The notes beneath the pieces were generated by a model. It saw only the letters and a list, made by a program, of their open reading frames with translations. It ran no database searches and was not told the DNA's origin. Shown here piece by piece: positions 1-5,960 of a stretch of 8,538 nt of DNA. Origin of the DNA: Firmicutes bacterium CAG:124 (GTDB lineage: Bacteria > Bacillota > Clostridia > Oscillospirales > Oscillospiraceae); NCBI GenBank assembly GCA_000432135.1, contig HF990624.1, positions 7,727 through 16,264 on the forward strand. The letters run 5' to 3'. The position numbers were made by a program, and so were the translations under genes. Each line of letters opens with the position of its first letter. Positions within the stretch are counted from its first letter, which is position 1.

Positions 1-213
1 GGCGTCGGTTGCGATTACGTCGGTCTTGACAGCGCCTTCAGCAGCGGGCGTTTCTTCAGCCGGGGTCTCTTCAGCGGGTGTTTCTGCTGCGGGCGTCTCC
101 GCAGCGGGCGTCTCGGTCTTGGTGTCGGCCGCAGGGGGCTCCGTCTTGGCTGCGCAGGCAACCAGGCCCAGAACCATGACCATTGCAAGAAGCATCGCGA
201 TCAGTTTCTTCAT
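1..213 (-). CDS. Lipoprotein N-terminus, probable sugar ABC transporter substrate-binding protein (partial)
   Basis: Only the first 71 codons are in the window; the gene continues past the left edge. The start has Lys2-Lys3, a hydrophobic run to about residue 19 and a lipobox LVAC with Cys20, so this is a lipoprotein signal peptide and the mature protein should be anchored outside the cytoplasmic membrane. Residues 21-61 are a low-complexity linker rich in Thr, Pro, Ala and Glu, with five tandem TPA(A/E)E units at residues 35-59. The ligand-binding domain is not visible. The assignment rests on position: it lies 63 bp after the ABC ATPase, co-directional, in an operon with permease and ATPase but no other binding protein. 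The start is fixed by AGGAGG (minus strand of 223-228) nine bases before ATG. The role, capturing a sugar for the RbsA/RbsC-type transporter, is inference. Confidence 0.75.
   Translation of the reverse strand, partial: MKKLIAMLLAMVMVLGLVACAAKTEPPAADTKTETPAAETPAAETPAEETPAEETPAAEGAVKTDVIATDA
37..111 (-). repeat. Five tandem 15-bp units encoding TPA(A/E)E in the lipoprotein linker
   Basis: Reading the minus strand, codons 35-59 form five consecutive five-residue units TPAAE, TPAAE, TPAEE, TPAEE, TPAAE. Synonymous codons vary between units, so the DNA repeat is imperfect. It forms an extended acidic, proline-rich spacer between the lipid anchor and the presumed binding domain, and unit number may vary between strains. 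Confidence 0.8.
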
Positions 214-238
214 TTTGTAATTCCTCCTTAAATTTTAT

Positions 239-260
239 CTAACAGGCTGCGCCTGATTAG
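239..260 (-). other. Intergenic hairpin between ABC ATPase and lipoprotein genes
   Basis: The arms CTAACAGGC (239-247) and GCCTGATTAG (251-260) are complementary apart from one bulged base, around a 3-base loop. On the minus-strand transcript the hairpin is followed by an A-rich run and then the lipoprotein ribosome-binding site, not by a U-tract, so a strong terminator is unlikely. An mRNA-stabilising or processing hairpin that raises expression of the binding protein over the ATPase is plausible, as in other sugar ABC operons, but unproven. Confidence 0.45.
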
Positions 261-276
261 ACCGTTGTTTGGATCA

Positions 277-1755
277 TCAGCTGCAAAGCGCCATGATCTT
301 TGCCTGTGTAGCTTCGGCCGCGTTCAGCTCGCCCATCTTGTGACCCTCATGCATAACCATGATGCGGTCGCACATGCCGAGCAGCTCAGGCATTTCGGAC
401 GAGATCATGATGATGGTCTTGCCCTCCTTTGCCATCCGGTTGATCAGACGGTAAATTTCTGCCTTTGCGCCAACGTCGATGCCGCGCGTGGGCTCGTCAA
501 GGAACAGGATCTCCGAGTTCTGGAACAGCCACTTTGCGATAACCACTTTCTGCTGGTTGCCGCCGGAGAGATACTGTACCTCGGTCTCCATGCTCGGCGT
601 GACAACGTGCAGCTTGTCGGCGTATTCCTTGCTCAGCTTTTCCTCAAGCGAGCTGCTGATCACACCGGCGCGCAGTACGCGCTTCATGTTGACCAGCGTG
701 GTGTTCCGCTTGACCGACATAATCTGGACAAGACCCTGGAGCTTGCGATCCTCTGGGATCAGGCCAAGACCGTCACGGATGGCGTCGGCAAACGTACGAT
801 AGTGAACTTTCTTTCCGCGGACATAGACCTCGCCGGATTCCGGCTTGTCAATGCCGAGGATGGCGCGGGCAAGCTCGGTGCGGCCAGCGCCGACCAGACC
901 CGAAATGCCAAATACCTCGCCGGACTTGACCTCAAAGCTGATGTCCTGCAAAATGCCGCGGCTGAGATTTTTGACCTCCAGAATCGTTCCGCCGACGTTG
1001 CCAACCTCTTTCGGATACTCCTGACCCATCTCACGGCCGACCATCATGTTGATCAGGCCCTGACGGTCAACGGAAGCGACCGGAATCGTGTCGATGTGAC
1101 AGCCGTCGCGCAGGACGCTGACGTTGCTGCACAGGCCGAAGATTTCGTCCAGACGGTGCGAGATATAGATGATGGTGATGCCCTCGTCGCGCAGCTGCTT
1201 GACAATGCGGAACATAACCTCCAGCTCGCGGTCGGTCAAAACGGCCGACGGCTCATCCATGATCAGGATGCGGGAATTATTGTTAATGGCGTGCATGATC
1301 TCGACGATCTGCTTTTTCGCGACGGTCAGAGACGAGACCTGCGCGTTGATGTCGATGTCCATGCCGAGATCTTCAACGATCTCCCGCGCGCGGCGGCGCA
1401 TGCCCTTCCAGTCAACCAGACCGTTTTTCAGCTGGACGTTGCCAAGGAACATATTTTCCGCAACGCTCAGCGGCTCGGCCAGCTTGATTTCCTGATGGAC
1501 AACGCTGATGCCGGCACGGCGTGCCTCGATGGGGCTGTTAAAGCGGCAGGGCTTGCCGTCCAGAATGATTTCGCCCTTATTCGGCTGGTAGATACCGGCC
1601 AGAACCTTAATCAGGGTGGACTTGCCTGCGCCGTTCTCGCCGACCAGACCGTGGATGGTGCCGCGCTCAATGTTGATGGTGACGTCATCCAGCGCCTTGA
1701 CGCCGGGGAACTCTTTTGTGATATTCTTTAATGTTAAGATGTAGTTGTTATCCAT
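277..1755 (-). CDS. Sugar ABC transporter ATP-binding protein, RbsA/MglA/XylG type (two fused nucleotide-binding domains)
   Basis: A 492-residue cytoplasmic ATPase that should power import of a monosaccharide-type substrate through the adjacent permease. The length fits the tandem-domain CUT2 family. Domain 1: Walker A GENGAGKST at 39-47, Q-loop Gln88, a degenerate signature SLTVAKKQ at 142-149, Walker B RILIMDEPS at 162-170 and the H-loop His200. Domain 2: the Walker A position reads GLVGAGRTE (286-294) with Arg292 instead of Lys, as is usual in this family, a canonical signature LSGGNQQ at 396-402, Walker B ILFLDEP at 416-422, and ISSEMPE (451-457) where the H-loop His is absent. The asymmetry is a family trait, not damage. 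It lies 39 bp after the permease. Ahead of the ATG only a weak AAAGG/GGG-type ribosome site is seen. The transported sugar cannot be told from the sequence. Confidence 0.95.
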   Translation of the reverse strand: MDNNYILTLKNITKEFPGVKALDDVTINIERGTIHGLVGENGAGKSTLIKVLAGIYQPNKGEIILDGKPCRFNSPIEARRAGISVVHQEIKLAEPLSVAENMFLGNVQLKNGLVDWKGMRRRAREIVEDLGMDIDINAQVSSLTVAKKQIVEIMHAINNNSRILIMDEPSAVLTDRELEVMFRIVKQLRDEGITIIYISHRLDEIFGLCSNVSVLRDGCHIDTIPVASVDRQGLINMMVGREMGQEYPKEVGNVGGTILEVKNLSRGILQDISFEVKSGEVFGISGLVGAGRTELARAILGIDKPESGEVYVRGKKVHYRTFADAIRDGLGLIPEDRKLQGLVQIMSVKRNTTLVNMKRVLRAGVISSSLEEKLSKEYADKLHVVTPSMETEVQYLSGGNQQKVVIAKWLFQNSEILFLDEPTRGIDVGAKAEIYRLINRMAKEGKTIIMISSEMPELLGMCDRIMVMHEGHKMGELNAAEATQAKIMALCS

Positions 1756-1794
1756 TGTTCACCCAACCTTTCTGTGATACTTCGGTCAGGTCAA

Positions 1795-2790
1795 TCAGGA
1801 CTTCTTCTTGTTGCTGGCAACGTCAAGCGTGACGGCAAGCACAAGGACAACGCCCTTCAGAACGTCCTGCACGAACGGATCGACGCCCATCTGGGAGAAG
1901 CCGTTGAACAGCGTGTTCAGGAAGATGCAGCCGAACATCGTGCCGATGACGCGGCCCTTGCCGCCGGCCAGCGAAACGCCGCCGATGATCGAGCCGATAA
2001 CGGCGTCAAATTCATAGTTCTGTCCGTTGGTGACGGCGACAGAGTTGAGTCGGGACATCAGGACGAGACCGCCGAACGTAGCCAGAACGCTGCCCAGCAG
2101 GAACGTGCCGAACTGATAGGCCTTGACGTTGATGCCGGAGAAGAATGCCGCTTCACGCGAGCCGCCGACGGCGTAGAGGTTACGGCCGACGCGGGTCTTG
2201 GAAGTGACAAACTGCGCAATTGCGTAGACGATGATCATCAGCAGCACGCAGACCGGGAATACGCCGCCGAAGATATAGCCGCGGCCAAGGAACGAGATAC
2301 TATCGGGCATGTTGGCAATCGGCACAGCCTGCGTCAGCAGCTTTGCAAGGCCGTAGCAGATGTACTGCGTGCCAAGCGTTGCGATCATCGCGGGAACGCC
2401 GACATAAGAGACCATGAAGCCGTTGACTGCGCCGACGGCAAGGCCGATGGCGAACATGATCAGGATGGCAAGGCCGGTGGACATACCGACGTTTTTCATC
2501 AGGATGGCACCCACGCAGCTGGTGAGACAGACCATACGGCCAAGGGAAAGGTCAAAATTGCCGGTCAGCAGCATGATCGACTGGCCAAGGGCAACGATGG
2601 CGACGGTAGAGCTTTGCAGAAGAATGTTTTTCCAGTTGCTCCAGGTCAGGAAGTACTGTGCGCCAAACTTTACATACGAAATGATAGAGAATACGACAAT
2701 CAGGATGGCGATGCCGACAAGGCTCATCCAGTCCTTAACCAGTGCGCCGACGCTCTTTTTGCTGTTTAACGTGGTTGCTTTTGTGCTCAT
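1795..2790 (-). CDS. Sugar ABC transporter permease, RbsC/MglC type
   Basis: A 331-residue multi-spanning inner-membrane protein forming the translocation channel for the RbsA-type ATPase next to it. After a short basic, Lys-rich N-terminus there are roughly eight to ten hydrophobic segments, the first at about residues 22-40. Family motifs seen: TGNFDLSLG at 76-84 (the GD.DLS.G signature, with Asn for the first Asp), ATLGT at 137-141, the cytoplasmic coupling-loop region VGRNLYAVGGSREAA at 201-215, and YEFDAVIGSIIGGVSLAGGKG at 259-279. Another in-frame ATG lies 9 bp upstream (2797-2799), but AGGAGG would sit only one base before it; the chosen ATG has that site ten bases away. The gene starts 57 bp after the deacetylase and is probably in the same operon. 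Substrate specificity is unknown. Confidence 0.95.
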   Translation of the reverse strand: MSTKATTLNSKKSVGALVKDWMSLVGIAILIVVFSIISYVKFGAQYFLTWSNWKNILLQSSTVAIVALGQSIMLLTGNFDLSLGRMVCLTSCVGAILMKNVGMSTGLAILIMFAIGLAVGAVNGFMVSYVGVPAMIATLGTQYICYGLAKLLTQAVPIANMPDSISFLGRGYIFGGVFPVCVLLMIIVYAIAQFVTSKTRVGRNLYAVGGSREAAFFSGINVKAYQFGTFLLGSVLATFGGLVLMSRLNSVAVTNGQNYEFDAVIGSIIGGVSLAGGKGRVIGTMFGCIFLNTLFNGFSQMGVDPFVQDVLKGVVLVLAVTLDVASNKKKS

Positions 2791-2800
2791 TTGATTCATT

Positions 2801-2806
2801 CCTCCT
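2801..2806 (-). promoter_or_regulatory. Ribosome-binding site that decides the permease start
   Basis: The minus strand reads AGGAGG. It is one base from the outer ATG (2799) and ten bases from the inner ATG (2790). The spacing supports the inner start. Confidence 0.7.
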
Positions 2807-2847
2807 AGTTTTTTCGCTCTTACGAGCTACGGCGCTCACGCAGCCGG

Positions 2848-3555
2848 TTACGGAAGCAGGTGCTTGGTGCTGTGACGGGGGTAGACGTTATAGGGTCGGA
2901 AGCCCTCGGCGTAGGCAACGCCGCACTGATATCCGCGATATCTTGAGCAGGTACGGATCATATCCACAAAGTCGATGCCGTCATGGTCAAGCATCCACTT
3001 GATCTGCGACTCATGCATCTCAAGCGCTTTCAGCTTCATCTCAATCTGGCCGGTAATATCGACATAGTGGGTGGGGTTGAAGTCCACGCCTGCCAGGCTA
3101 TCCATAAAGAACGTTGGAATCATGCTCTCAAAGGCCGGGTAGTTGACCGAGCGGTGCGGCAGACCCGACATAAATGCGCCATTGGTGGCCAGATGGCTGG
3201 TCTCCACATGATCCTGCATATAATCCACGTCGTTGTGCGTGATGATAACGTCGGGACGCGCATAGCGAACCACGTCGGCCACGGCGTCAATCTGCGCCTG
3301 ATCGTGGCGGTTCACCTGCATATCCGAAACGTTAATGTTGAAAACTTCTTTGGCACCGATAAACTTGCCGGCATTTTCCGCTTCCTTTTCACGGATCTTG
3401 CCCAAAGGGCCGGGTTCAATAATGACATGACCCTGATCACCGTTTGCAACATGGCACATATACACATCTGCGCCCTGCTCTACATATTTGCGGAGTGTAC
3501 CCGAGCAGGCGATCTCCAGATCGTCGGGGTGGCAGCCAATCGCCAGAACTCTCAT
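2848..3555 (-). CDS. PIG-L/LmbE-family zinc-dependent deacetylase
   Basis: A 235-residue cytoplasmic protein with no signal peptide. The family hydrolyses N-acetyl groups from sugars or sugar conjugates (MshB, BshB, PIG-L, chitobiose deacetylases) using one divalent metal. With numbering from the chosen ATG, the metal-binding and catalytic motif is HPDD at 9-12 after a VLAIGC strand, and the third ligand is probably His116 in DYMQDHVETSH (111-121), the counterpart of the family's HPDHxxxH. Length and N-terminal motif are typical. A GTG three codons upstream lies inside the AAGAGGTG ribosome-binding site, so ATG at 3555 is preferred. It is the first gene after the promoter at 3662-3691 and precedes the sugar permease, which suggests that it deacetylates the imported sugar or a product of it. 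The substrate itself is not readable. Confidence 0.9.
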   Translation of the reverse strand: MRVLAIGCHPDDLEIACSGTLRKYVEQGADVYMCHVANGDQGHVIIEPGPLGKIREKEAENAGKFIGAKEVFNINVSDMQVNRHDQAQIDAVADVVRYARPDVIITHNDVDYMQDHVETSHLATNGAFMSGLPHRSVNYPAFESMIPTFFMDSLAGVDFNPTHYVDITGQIEMKLKALEMHESQIKWMLDHDGIDFVDMIRTCSRYRGYQCGVAYAEGFRPYNVYPRHSTKHLLP

Positions 3556-3561
3556 GTTTTT

Positions 3562-3569
3562 CACCTCTT
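3562..3569 (-). promoter_or_regulatory. Ribosome-binding site that decides the deacetylase start
   Basis: The minus strand reads AAGAGGTG, with GAGG eight bases before the ATG at 3555. The alternative GTG start (3562-3564) is part of this site, which argues against its use. Confidence 0.7.
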
Positions 3570-3661
3570 GCTGAAATTAAGGGGGCGCGTGCGGCCGATT
3601 GTCTTGGCGGCACGGCCATGCGGCAGAATAAATACGCCGTGAGTCTTATTGCCTTGCATCC

Positions 3662-3691
3662 ATAATAGACCGAAGTGCGGTCTTTTGTCAA
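3662..3691 (-). promoter_or_regulatory. Promoter of the deacetylase/ABC transporter operon
   Basis: The minus strand has a perfect -35 TTGACA (3686-3691), an 18-base spacer and -10 TATTAT (3662-3667, five of six matches to TATAAT). Transcription would start near 3655, leaving a leader of about 100 bases before the deacetylase ATG. Confidence 0.75.
3667..3683. promoter_or_regulatory. Inverted repeat inside the deacetylase promoter spacer, possible operator
   Basis: The arms AGACCG (3667-3672) and CGGTCT (3678-3683) are perfectly complementary around five bases. The repeat fills most of the spacer between -35 and -10, so a dimeric repressor bound there would block RNA polymerase. The binding protein is unknown. 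No LacI- or GntR-type repressor gene is in the window. Confidence 0.4.
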
Positions 3692-3700
3692 CACAATTTC

Positions 3701-3730
3701 TAAATAATCTTTACGAATGTTGTAATAATG
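3701..3730 (-). promoter_or_regulatory. Weak 21-bp-spaced direct repeat upstream of the deacetylase promoter
   Basis: On the minus strand CATTATTAC (3722-3730) and GATTATTTA (3701-3709) share ATTATT in the same orientation, exactly 21 bp apart. The proximal copy matches the GATTTTATA half-site of the neighbouring operon promoter at seven of nine bases. It ends nine bases upstream of the -35 box. This is a possible second target of the AraC-family regulator, but in AT-rich DNA the match could be chance. Confidence 0.3.
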
Positions 3731-3743
3731 GTGAATTATTCAC
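3731..3743. promoter_or_regulatory. 13-bp palindrome upstream of the deacetylase promoter
   Basis: GTGAAT and ATTCAC are perfect inverted arms around one central base, about 40 bp upstream of the -35 box. It resembles Rex- or CRP-like TGTGA..TCACA sites only in part; the half-site spacing is wrong for both. A role as an operator is speculative. Confidence 0.25.
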
Positions 3744-3861
3744 AACTCAACCACCGTGATTTTGGTCGATGTTGCCACACGTTTCGCGGTTTTGCGCCCC
3801 ATTCTTTCAACTCTTTTTAAAAATAATCGACGGTAAATTTAGACGCTTTTCCATAAAATTT

Positions 3862-3898
3862 GCCCGCGGGCATGCGTTTTTTGCGCATGCCCGCGGGC
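3862..3898 (-). terminator. Perfect 15-bp GC-rich hairpin, likely terminator of the TIM-barrel/oxidoreductase operon
   Basis: The arms 3862-3876 and 3884-3898 are perfectly complementary, with a 7-base loop that is T-rich on the plus strand. It starts 52 bases after the oxidoreductase stop codon. On the minus strand the stem is followed by AAATTTTATGG, a modest U-tract; on the plus strand by TTTTGTTCGTTT, a slightly better one. It may work in both directions. No plus-strand gene lies to its left, so minus-strand termination is the likely main role. Confidence 0.65.
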
Positions 3899-3950
3899 TT
3901 TTGTTCGTTTATGTTCGCTTTTGTCCGTCATTCGCGAACTTTGCCATCTC

Positions 3951-4958
3951 TCAGGCCAGCAGACCGCCTGCGGCCTCAATTTCTTTCTTGACCAGCCGCA
4001 CCGAGGCAATGGCCTCCTCCAGCGGCGCAACCGACAGATCGTTTTTGCCCTGCAATCCCTCAACAAAGTATTTCAGCTCGTTATAATACCCGCCGAGCGA
4101 CGAAATATTGCCGCCGATGCGGTTGTCGCCGGTATATTGCGCGGCAAGCTCCGGATGGAACGCATCGCCGTCGTTCGGATACACGGTCAGACCGTTTGCA
4201 TCGTTTGTGATGGTCGCCTTTTCCAGCTTGACGCGGAACGTGGCCGAGAACGGGAACGACGCAGGATAGTCCCACGCGGCCTCGACGCTGACTGCCACGT
4301 CCCTGCCATAGTTGTAGATAGCAAAAATCTGCTCAATCAGTCCGTCGCTGTCACGATAGCCGCCCGCCTGAATGCGGTCTGGCTCGCCCAGCAGATAGCG
4401 TACAAAGTCCACGTCGTGCACGTGCATATCCACGGCCACGCCGCCCGACTGCGCCGGCGTGTGCAGCCAGTTGCAGCTTGCCCAGCCGGGGCGCGACGAA
4501 ACGCGCTGGAATACACCCGAAAGCACGCGGCCATACGTTCCCGCGTCCACGGTCTTTTTCAGCCATGCGTACTCGTCCCACAGACGGATGACCTGACCGA
4601 CCATCACCTTGCGGCCGGTACGCTTTTTCGTCTCCAGCAGCGCCTGCATATCCTCCTCCGTCAGACAGACGGGCTTTTCGCAGAACACATCGCGCCCCTT
4701 TTCCATCGCCGCGCACGCGTGCGCCGTGTGCAGATACGTTGGCAGGCAGATATCCACCACGTCAACGTCCGCCTGTTCAATCAGCGCCATACCCGATTCA
4801 TACGTCTGCGCATCGGTCTGCTCTTTCATCTGTGCCAGAAATTCCGGCCGGTCATCGGCAATCGCCGTCACCTTGACGCCAAGCTCCGCCAGCGCCGCAT
4901 AGCACGCCGCGTGCATCCCGCCCATAAAGCCGCAGCCAATCAGTCCTACTCGAATCAT
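3951..4958 (-). CDS. Gfo/Idh/MocA-family NAD(P)-dependent sugar oxidoreductase
   Basis: A 335-residue cytoplasmic dehydrogenase family member; relatives oxidise or reduce hydroxyls of inositols, sugars and amino sugars. The N-terminal Rossmann fold begins MIRVGLIGCGFMGG, with the dinucleotide motif GCGFMG at 8-13. The conserved EKP follows at 94-96, whose Lys95 is the usual catalytic lysine. The C-terminal domain carries the family's GG..xDxxxHDxD segment at 172-184, with Asp177 and His181 at the expected catalytic positions. The frame stays open 33 codons upstream, but AGGAGG seven bases before this ATG and the start of the Rossmann fold fix the start. It lies 25 bp after the TIM-barrel gene and shares its transcript. 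The partner suggests that oxidation is combined with isomerisation of the same sugar. The exact substrate is unknown. Confidence 0.92.
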   Translation of the reverse strand: MIRVGLIGCGFMGGMHAACYAALAELGVKVTAIADDRPEFLAQMKEQTDAQTYESGMALIEQADVDVVDICLPTYLHTAHACAAMEKGRDVFCEKPVCLTEEDMQALLETKKRTGRKVMVGQVIRLWDEYAWLKKTVDAGTYGRVLSGVFQRVSSRPGWASCNWLHTPAQSGGVAVDMHVHDVDFVRYLLGEPDRIQAGGYRDSDGLIEQIFAIYNYGRDVAVSVEAAWDYPASFPFSATFRVKLEKATITNDANGLTVYPNDGDAFHPELAAQYTGDNRIGGNISSLGGYYNELKYFVEGLQGKNDLSVAPLEEAIASVRLVKKEIEAAGGLLA

Positions 4959-4983
4959 GTTCGTTCCTCCTGTCTGTCCGTTT

Positions 4984-5826
4984 TTAAAATTTCTTTTCCA
5001 GAATGCGCTCCATTGAGGCCGCCGTGTTGTAAATAATCTGGTCAGAGGCGTGGCCATAGGCCGGGATCATCTCGCCCGTCGCCCAGCCGTCATAGCCGAT
5101 GTCTTCAAACGCCTGCATCACCGCCGGCCAGTCCACATCGCCCGCCAGAATGTCCACGAACGAATTGAGTCCGCCCGGATTGCGGCGGAAGTCCTTGAAG
5201 TGCACCTTTTTGATGCGCTTGCCCAAAATCCGAATCCACTGCTCGGGATAGCCCGCGTAGACCACGTTGCCCACGTCAAAGTACGAGCCGATCCACTCGC
5301 TTCCGATCTCGTCGATAAACGCGCGCATCTCCAGCGGAGAGAGCAGGAACTTGTTCCATACGTTCTCCACGCCGATGTGAATCTGGTGCTCCGCCGCCAC
5401 CGGCGCAAGGCGCTTCATCTCGGCCACCGCGCGCTGCCAGCACACATCATACGCCACAACCGGCCGCTCCGGCACAAATTCCACCGAAACGCTGCCCGGC
5501 ACGATCAAAACTGTGTCCGCGCCCAGCGCCTTTGCCGTTTTGATCTCGCAGACTGCCGCCTGATGCGCCTTTTCCCGCTCCTCCGGATCGTCCGAAGTAA
5601 ACGAATACGCCCAGTACAGGCTGCTTGCCACACTCGGCAGCGCAATGCCGATTTCCTCCGCCGCGCGGCGGATCTCGGCCAGCTTTTCGGGCGCAGTCTC
5701 CATCGTCACGTCGCCCTCTGCATCCAGCGTCAGCTCAATGCCGTCGAAGCCCGCATCCTTTGCTAGCCTCATCGCCTCAAACACGTTTTTCCCGCTGAAA
5801 GACCAATAGCTGATTGATTTTTTCAT
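4984..5826 (-). CDS. Sugar phosphate isomerase/epimerase-like TIM-barrel protein (xylose isomerase-like, AP endonuclease 2 superfamily)
   Basis: A 280-residue cytoplasmic (beta/alpha)8-barrel enzyme. Relatives include tagatose/psicose 3-epimerases, UlaE-type L-xylulose-5-phosphate 3-epimerases, inosose dehydratase and hydroxypyruvate isomerase, all using a divalent metal. The expected metal-site residues are present in order: Glu154 in GVEN, Asp184 in YFDVGN, His209 in VHFKD and Glu252 in TGEM. The N-terminus (ISYWSFSG..., GFDGIEL at 26-32) and length are typical. The start is an ATG with AGGAAG eight bases upstream. It is the first gene of a two-gene operon with a Gfo/Idh/MocA oxidoreductase, a frequent pairing in sugar and inositol catabolism. 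Whether it epimerises, isomerises or dehydrates cannot be told from the sequence. Confidence 0.9.
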   Translation of the reverse strand: MKKSISYWSFSGKNVFEAMRLAKDAGFDGIELTLDAEGDVTMETAPEKLAEIRRAAEEIGIALPSVASSLYWAYSFTSDDPEEREKAHQAAVCEIKTAKALGADTVLIVPGSVSVEFVPERPVVAYDVCWQRAVAEMKRLAPVAAEHQIHIGVENVWNKFLLSPLEMRAFIDEIGSEWIGSYFDVGNVVYAGYPEQWIRILGKRIKKVHFKDFRRNPGGLNSFVDILAGDVDWPAVMQAFEDIGYDGWATGEMIPAYGHASDQIIYNTAASMERILEKKF

Positions 5827-5847
5827 CTGTGCATCTTCCTTTCCGTA

Positions 5848-5876
5848 TTTACTTTCGTTCGGATTCCGCTTATAAT
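5848..5876 (+). promoter_or_regulatory. Probable promoter of the AraC regulator operon
   Basis: -35 TTTACT (5848-5853, four of six), a 17-base spacer and a perfect -10 TATAAT (5871-5876). The -10 is the left half of the palindrome at 5868-5888. Transcription would start near 5883. Confidence 0.5.
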
Positions 5877-5888
5877 TCCATTATAAGC
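5868..5888. promoter_or_regulatory. Palindrome shared by both divergent promoters
   Basis: The arms GCTTATAAT (5868-5876) and ATTATAAGC (5880-5888) are perfectly complementary around TCC. Each arm contains a perfect TATAAT, one per strand, so the -10 boxes of the two divergent promoters are two halves of one palindrome. The two polymerases cannot occupy it together. It may also be a repressor operator. Confidence 0.65.
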
Positions 5889-5907
5889 TCGAATTTTGGC
5901 CTGACAA
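5880..5907 (-). promoter_or_regulatory. Promoter of the TIM-barrel/oxidoreductase operon
   Basis: On the minus strand, -35 TTGTCA (5902-5907, five of six), a 16-base spacer and a perfect -10 TATAAT (5880-5885). Transcription would start near 5873, about 47 bases before the ATG. The short spacer and imperfect -35 fit a promoter needing an activator. Confidence 0.65.
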
Positions 5908-5937
5908 TATAAAATCTGGTGCAAAATTTATAAAATC
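5908..5937 (-). promoter_or_regulatory. Likely AraC-type activator site: 9-bp direct repeat, 21-bp period
   Basis: TATAAAATC occurs at 5908-5916 and again at 5929-5937 on the plus strand (GATTTTATA on the minus strand), perfectly repeated exactly 21 bp apart. The proximal copy touches the -35 box of the TIM-barrel promoter, so the pair spans about -35 to -65. Tandem half-sites two helical turns apart next to -35 are the known arrangement for AraC-family activators such as AraC at araI. The regulator gene begins just downstream on the other strand. Confidence 0.55.
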
Positions 5938-5943
5938 AGCTAC

Positions 5944-5948
5944 AGAGG
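5944..5948 (+). promoter_or_regulatory. Ribosome-binding site used to choose the AraC regulator start
   Basis: AGAGG directly abuts an ATG at 5949, too close for use, and lies 12 bases before the in-frame ATG at 5961. A third ATG follows at 5967. The spacing favours 5961, though it is long. Confidence 0.5.
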
Positions 5949-5960
5949 ATGTCTGCCGCC

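Larger units (their letters stand above)
3556..3950. other. 395-bp intergenic region between deacetylase and oxidoreductase genes
   Basis: No convincing gene is seen. From left to right it holds the roughly 100-base leader of the deacetylase mRNA (3556 to about 3655), the deacetylase/transporter promoter (3662-3691) with an inverted repeat inside it, a weak 21-bp-spaced repeat (3701-3730), a 13-bp palindrome (3731-3743) and a long hairpin (3862-3898). I see no clear structure in 3744-3861, an AT-rich stretch. The leader has no recognisable riboswitch. Confidence 0.7.

Noticed and set aside
265..1731. A 488-codon open frame on the plus strand, opposite the ABC ATPase gene
   Set aside because: Its translation shows no family motifs, and it is the mirror of a clearly coding minus-strand gene with full Walker and signature motifs. 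Long antisense frames are common opposite genes with biased third positions.
1774..2769. A 331-codon plus-strand open frame opposite the permease gene
   Set aside because: The product would be highly charged, rich in His, Asp and Gln, with no recognisable domain; the minus-strand permease explains the conservation.
3731..3743. A Rex or CRP/FNR operator at the GTGAAT/ATTCAC palindrome
   Set aside because: The half-site spacing does not fit: TTGTGAA and TTCAC are separated by three bases where Rex sites have four, and TGTGA to TCAC by five where CRP sites have six. It is kept only as an unassigned palindrome.
3921..5036. A 371-codon plus-strand open frame opposite the oxidoreductase
   Set aside because: An Arg- and His-rich composition and no ribosome-binding site or family motif; the oxidoreductase with GCGFMG and EKP is the real gene.
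5050..5766. A 238-codon plus-strand open frame opposite the TIM-barrel gene
   Set aside because: An antisense shadow of a gene whose metal-site residues are all in place.
5827..5960. A catabolite-repression (cre) site in the divergent promoter region
   Set aside because: I looked for TGNAANCG-type sequences there and in the other two promoter regions and found none that fits.
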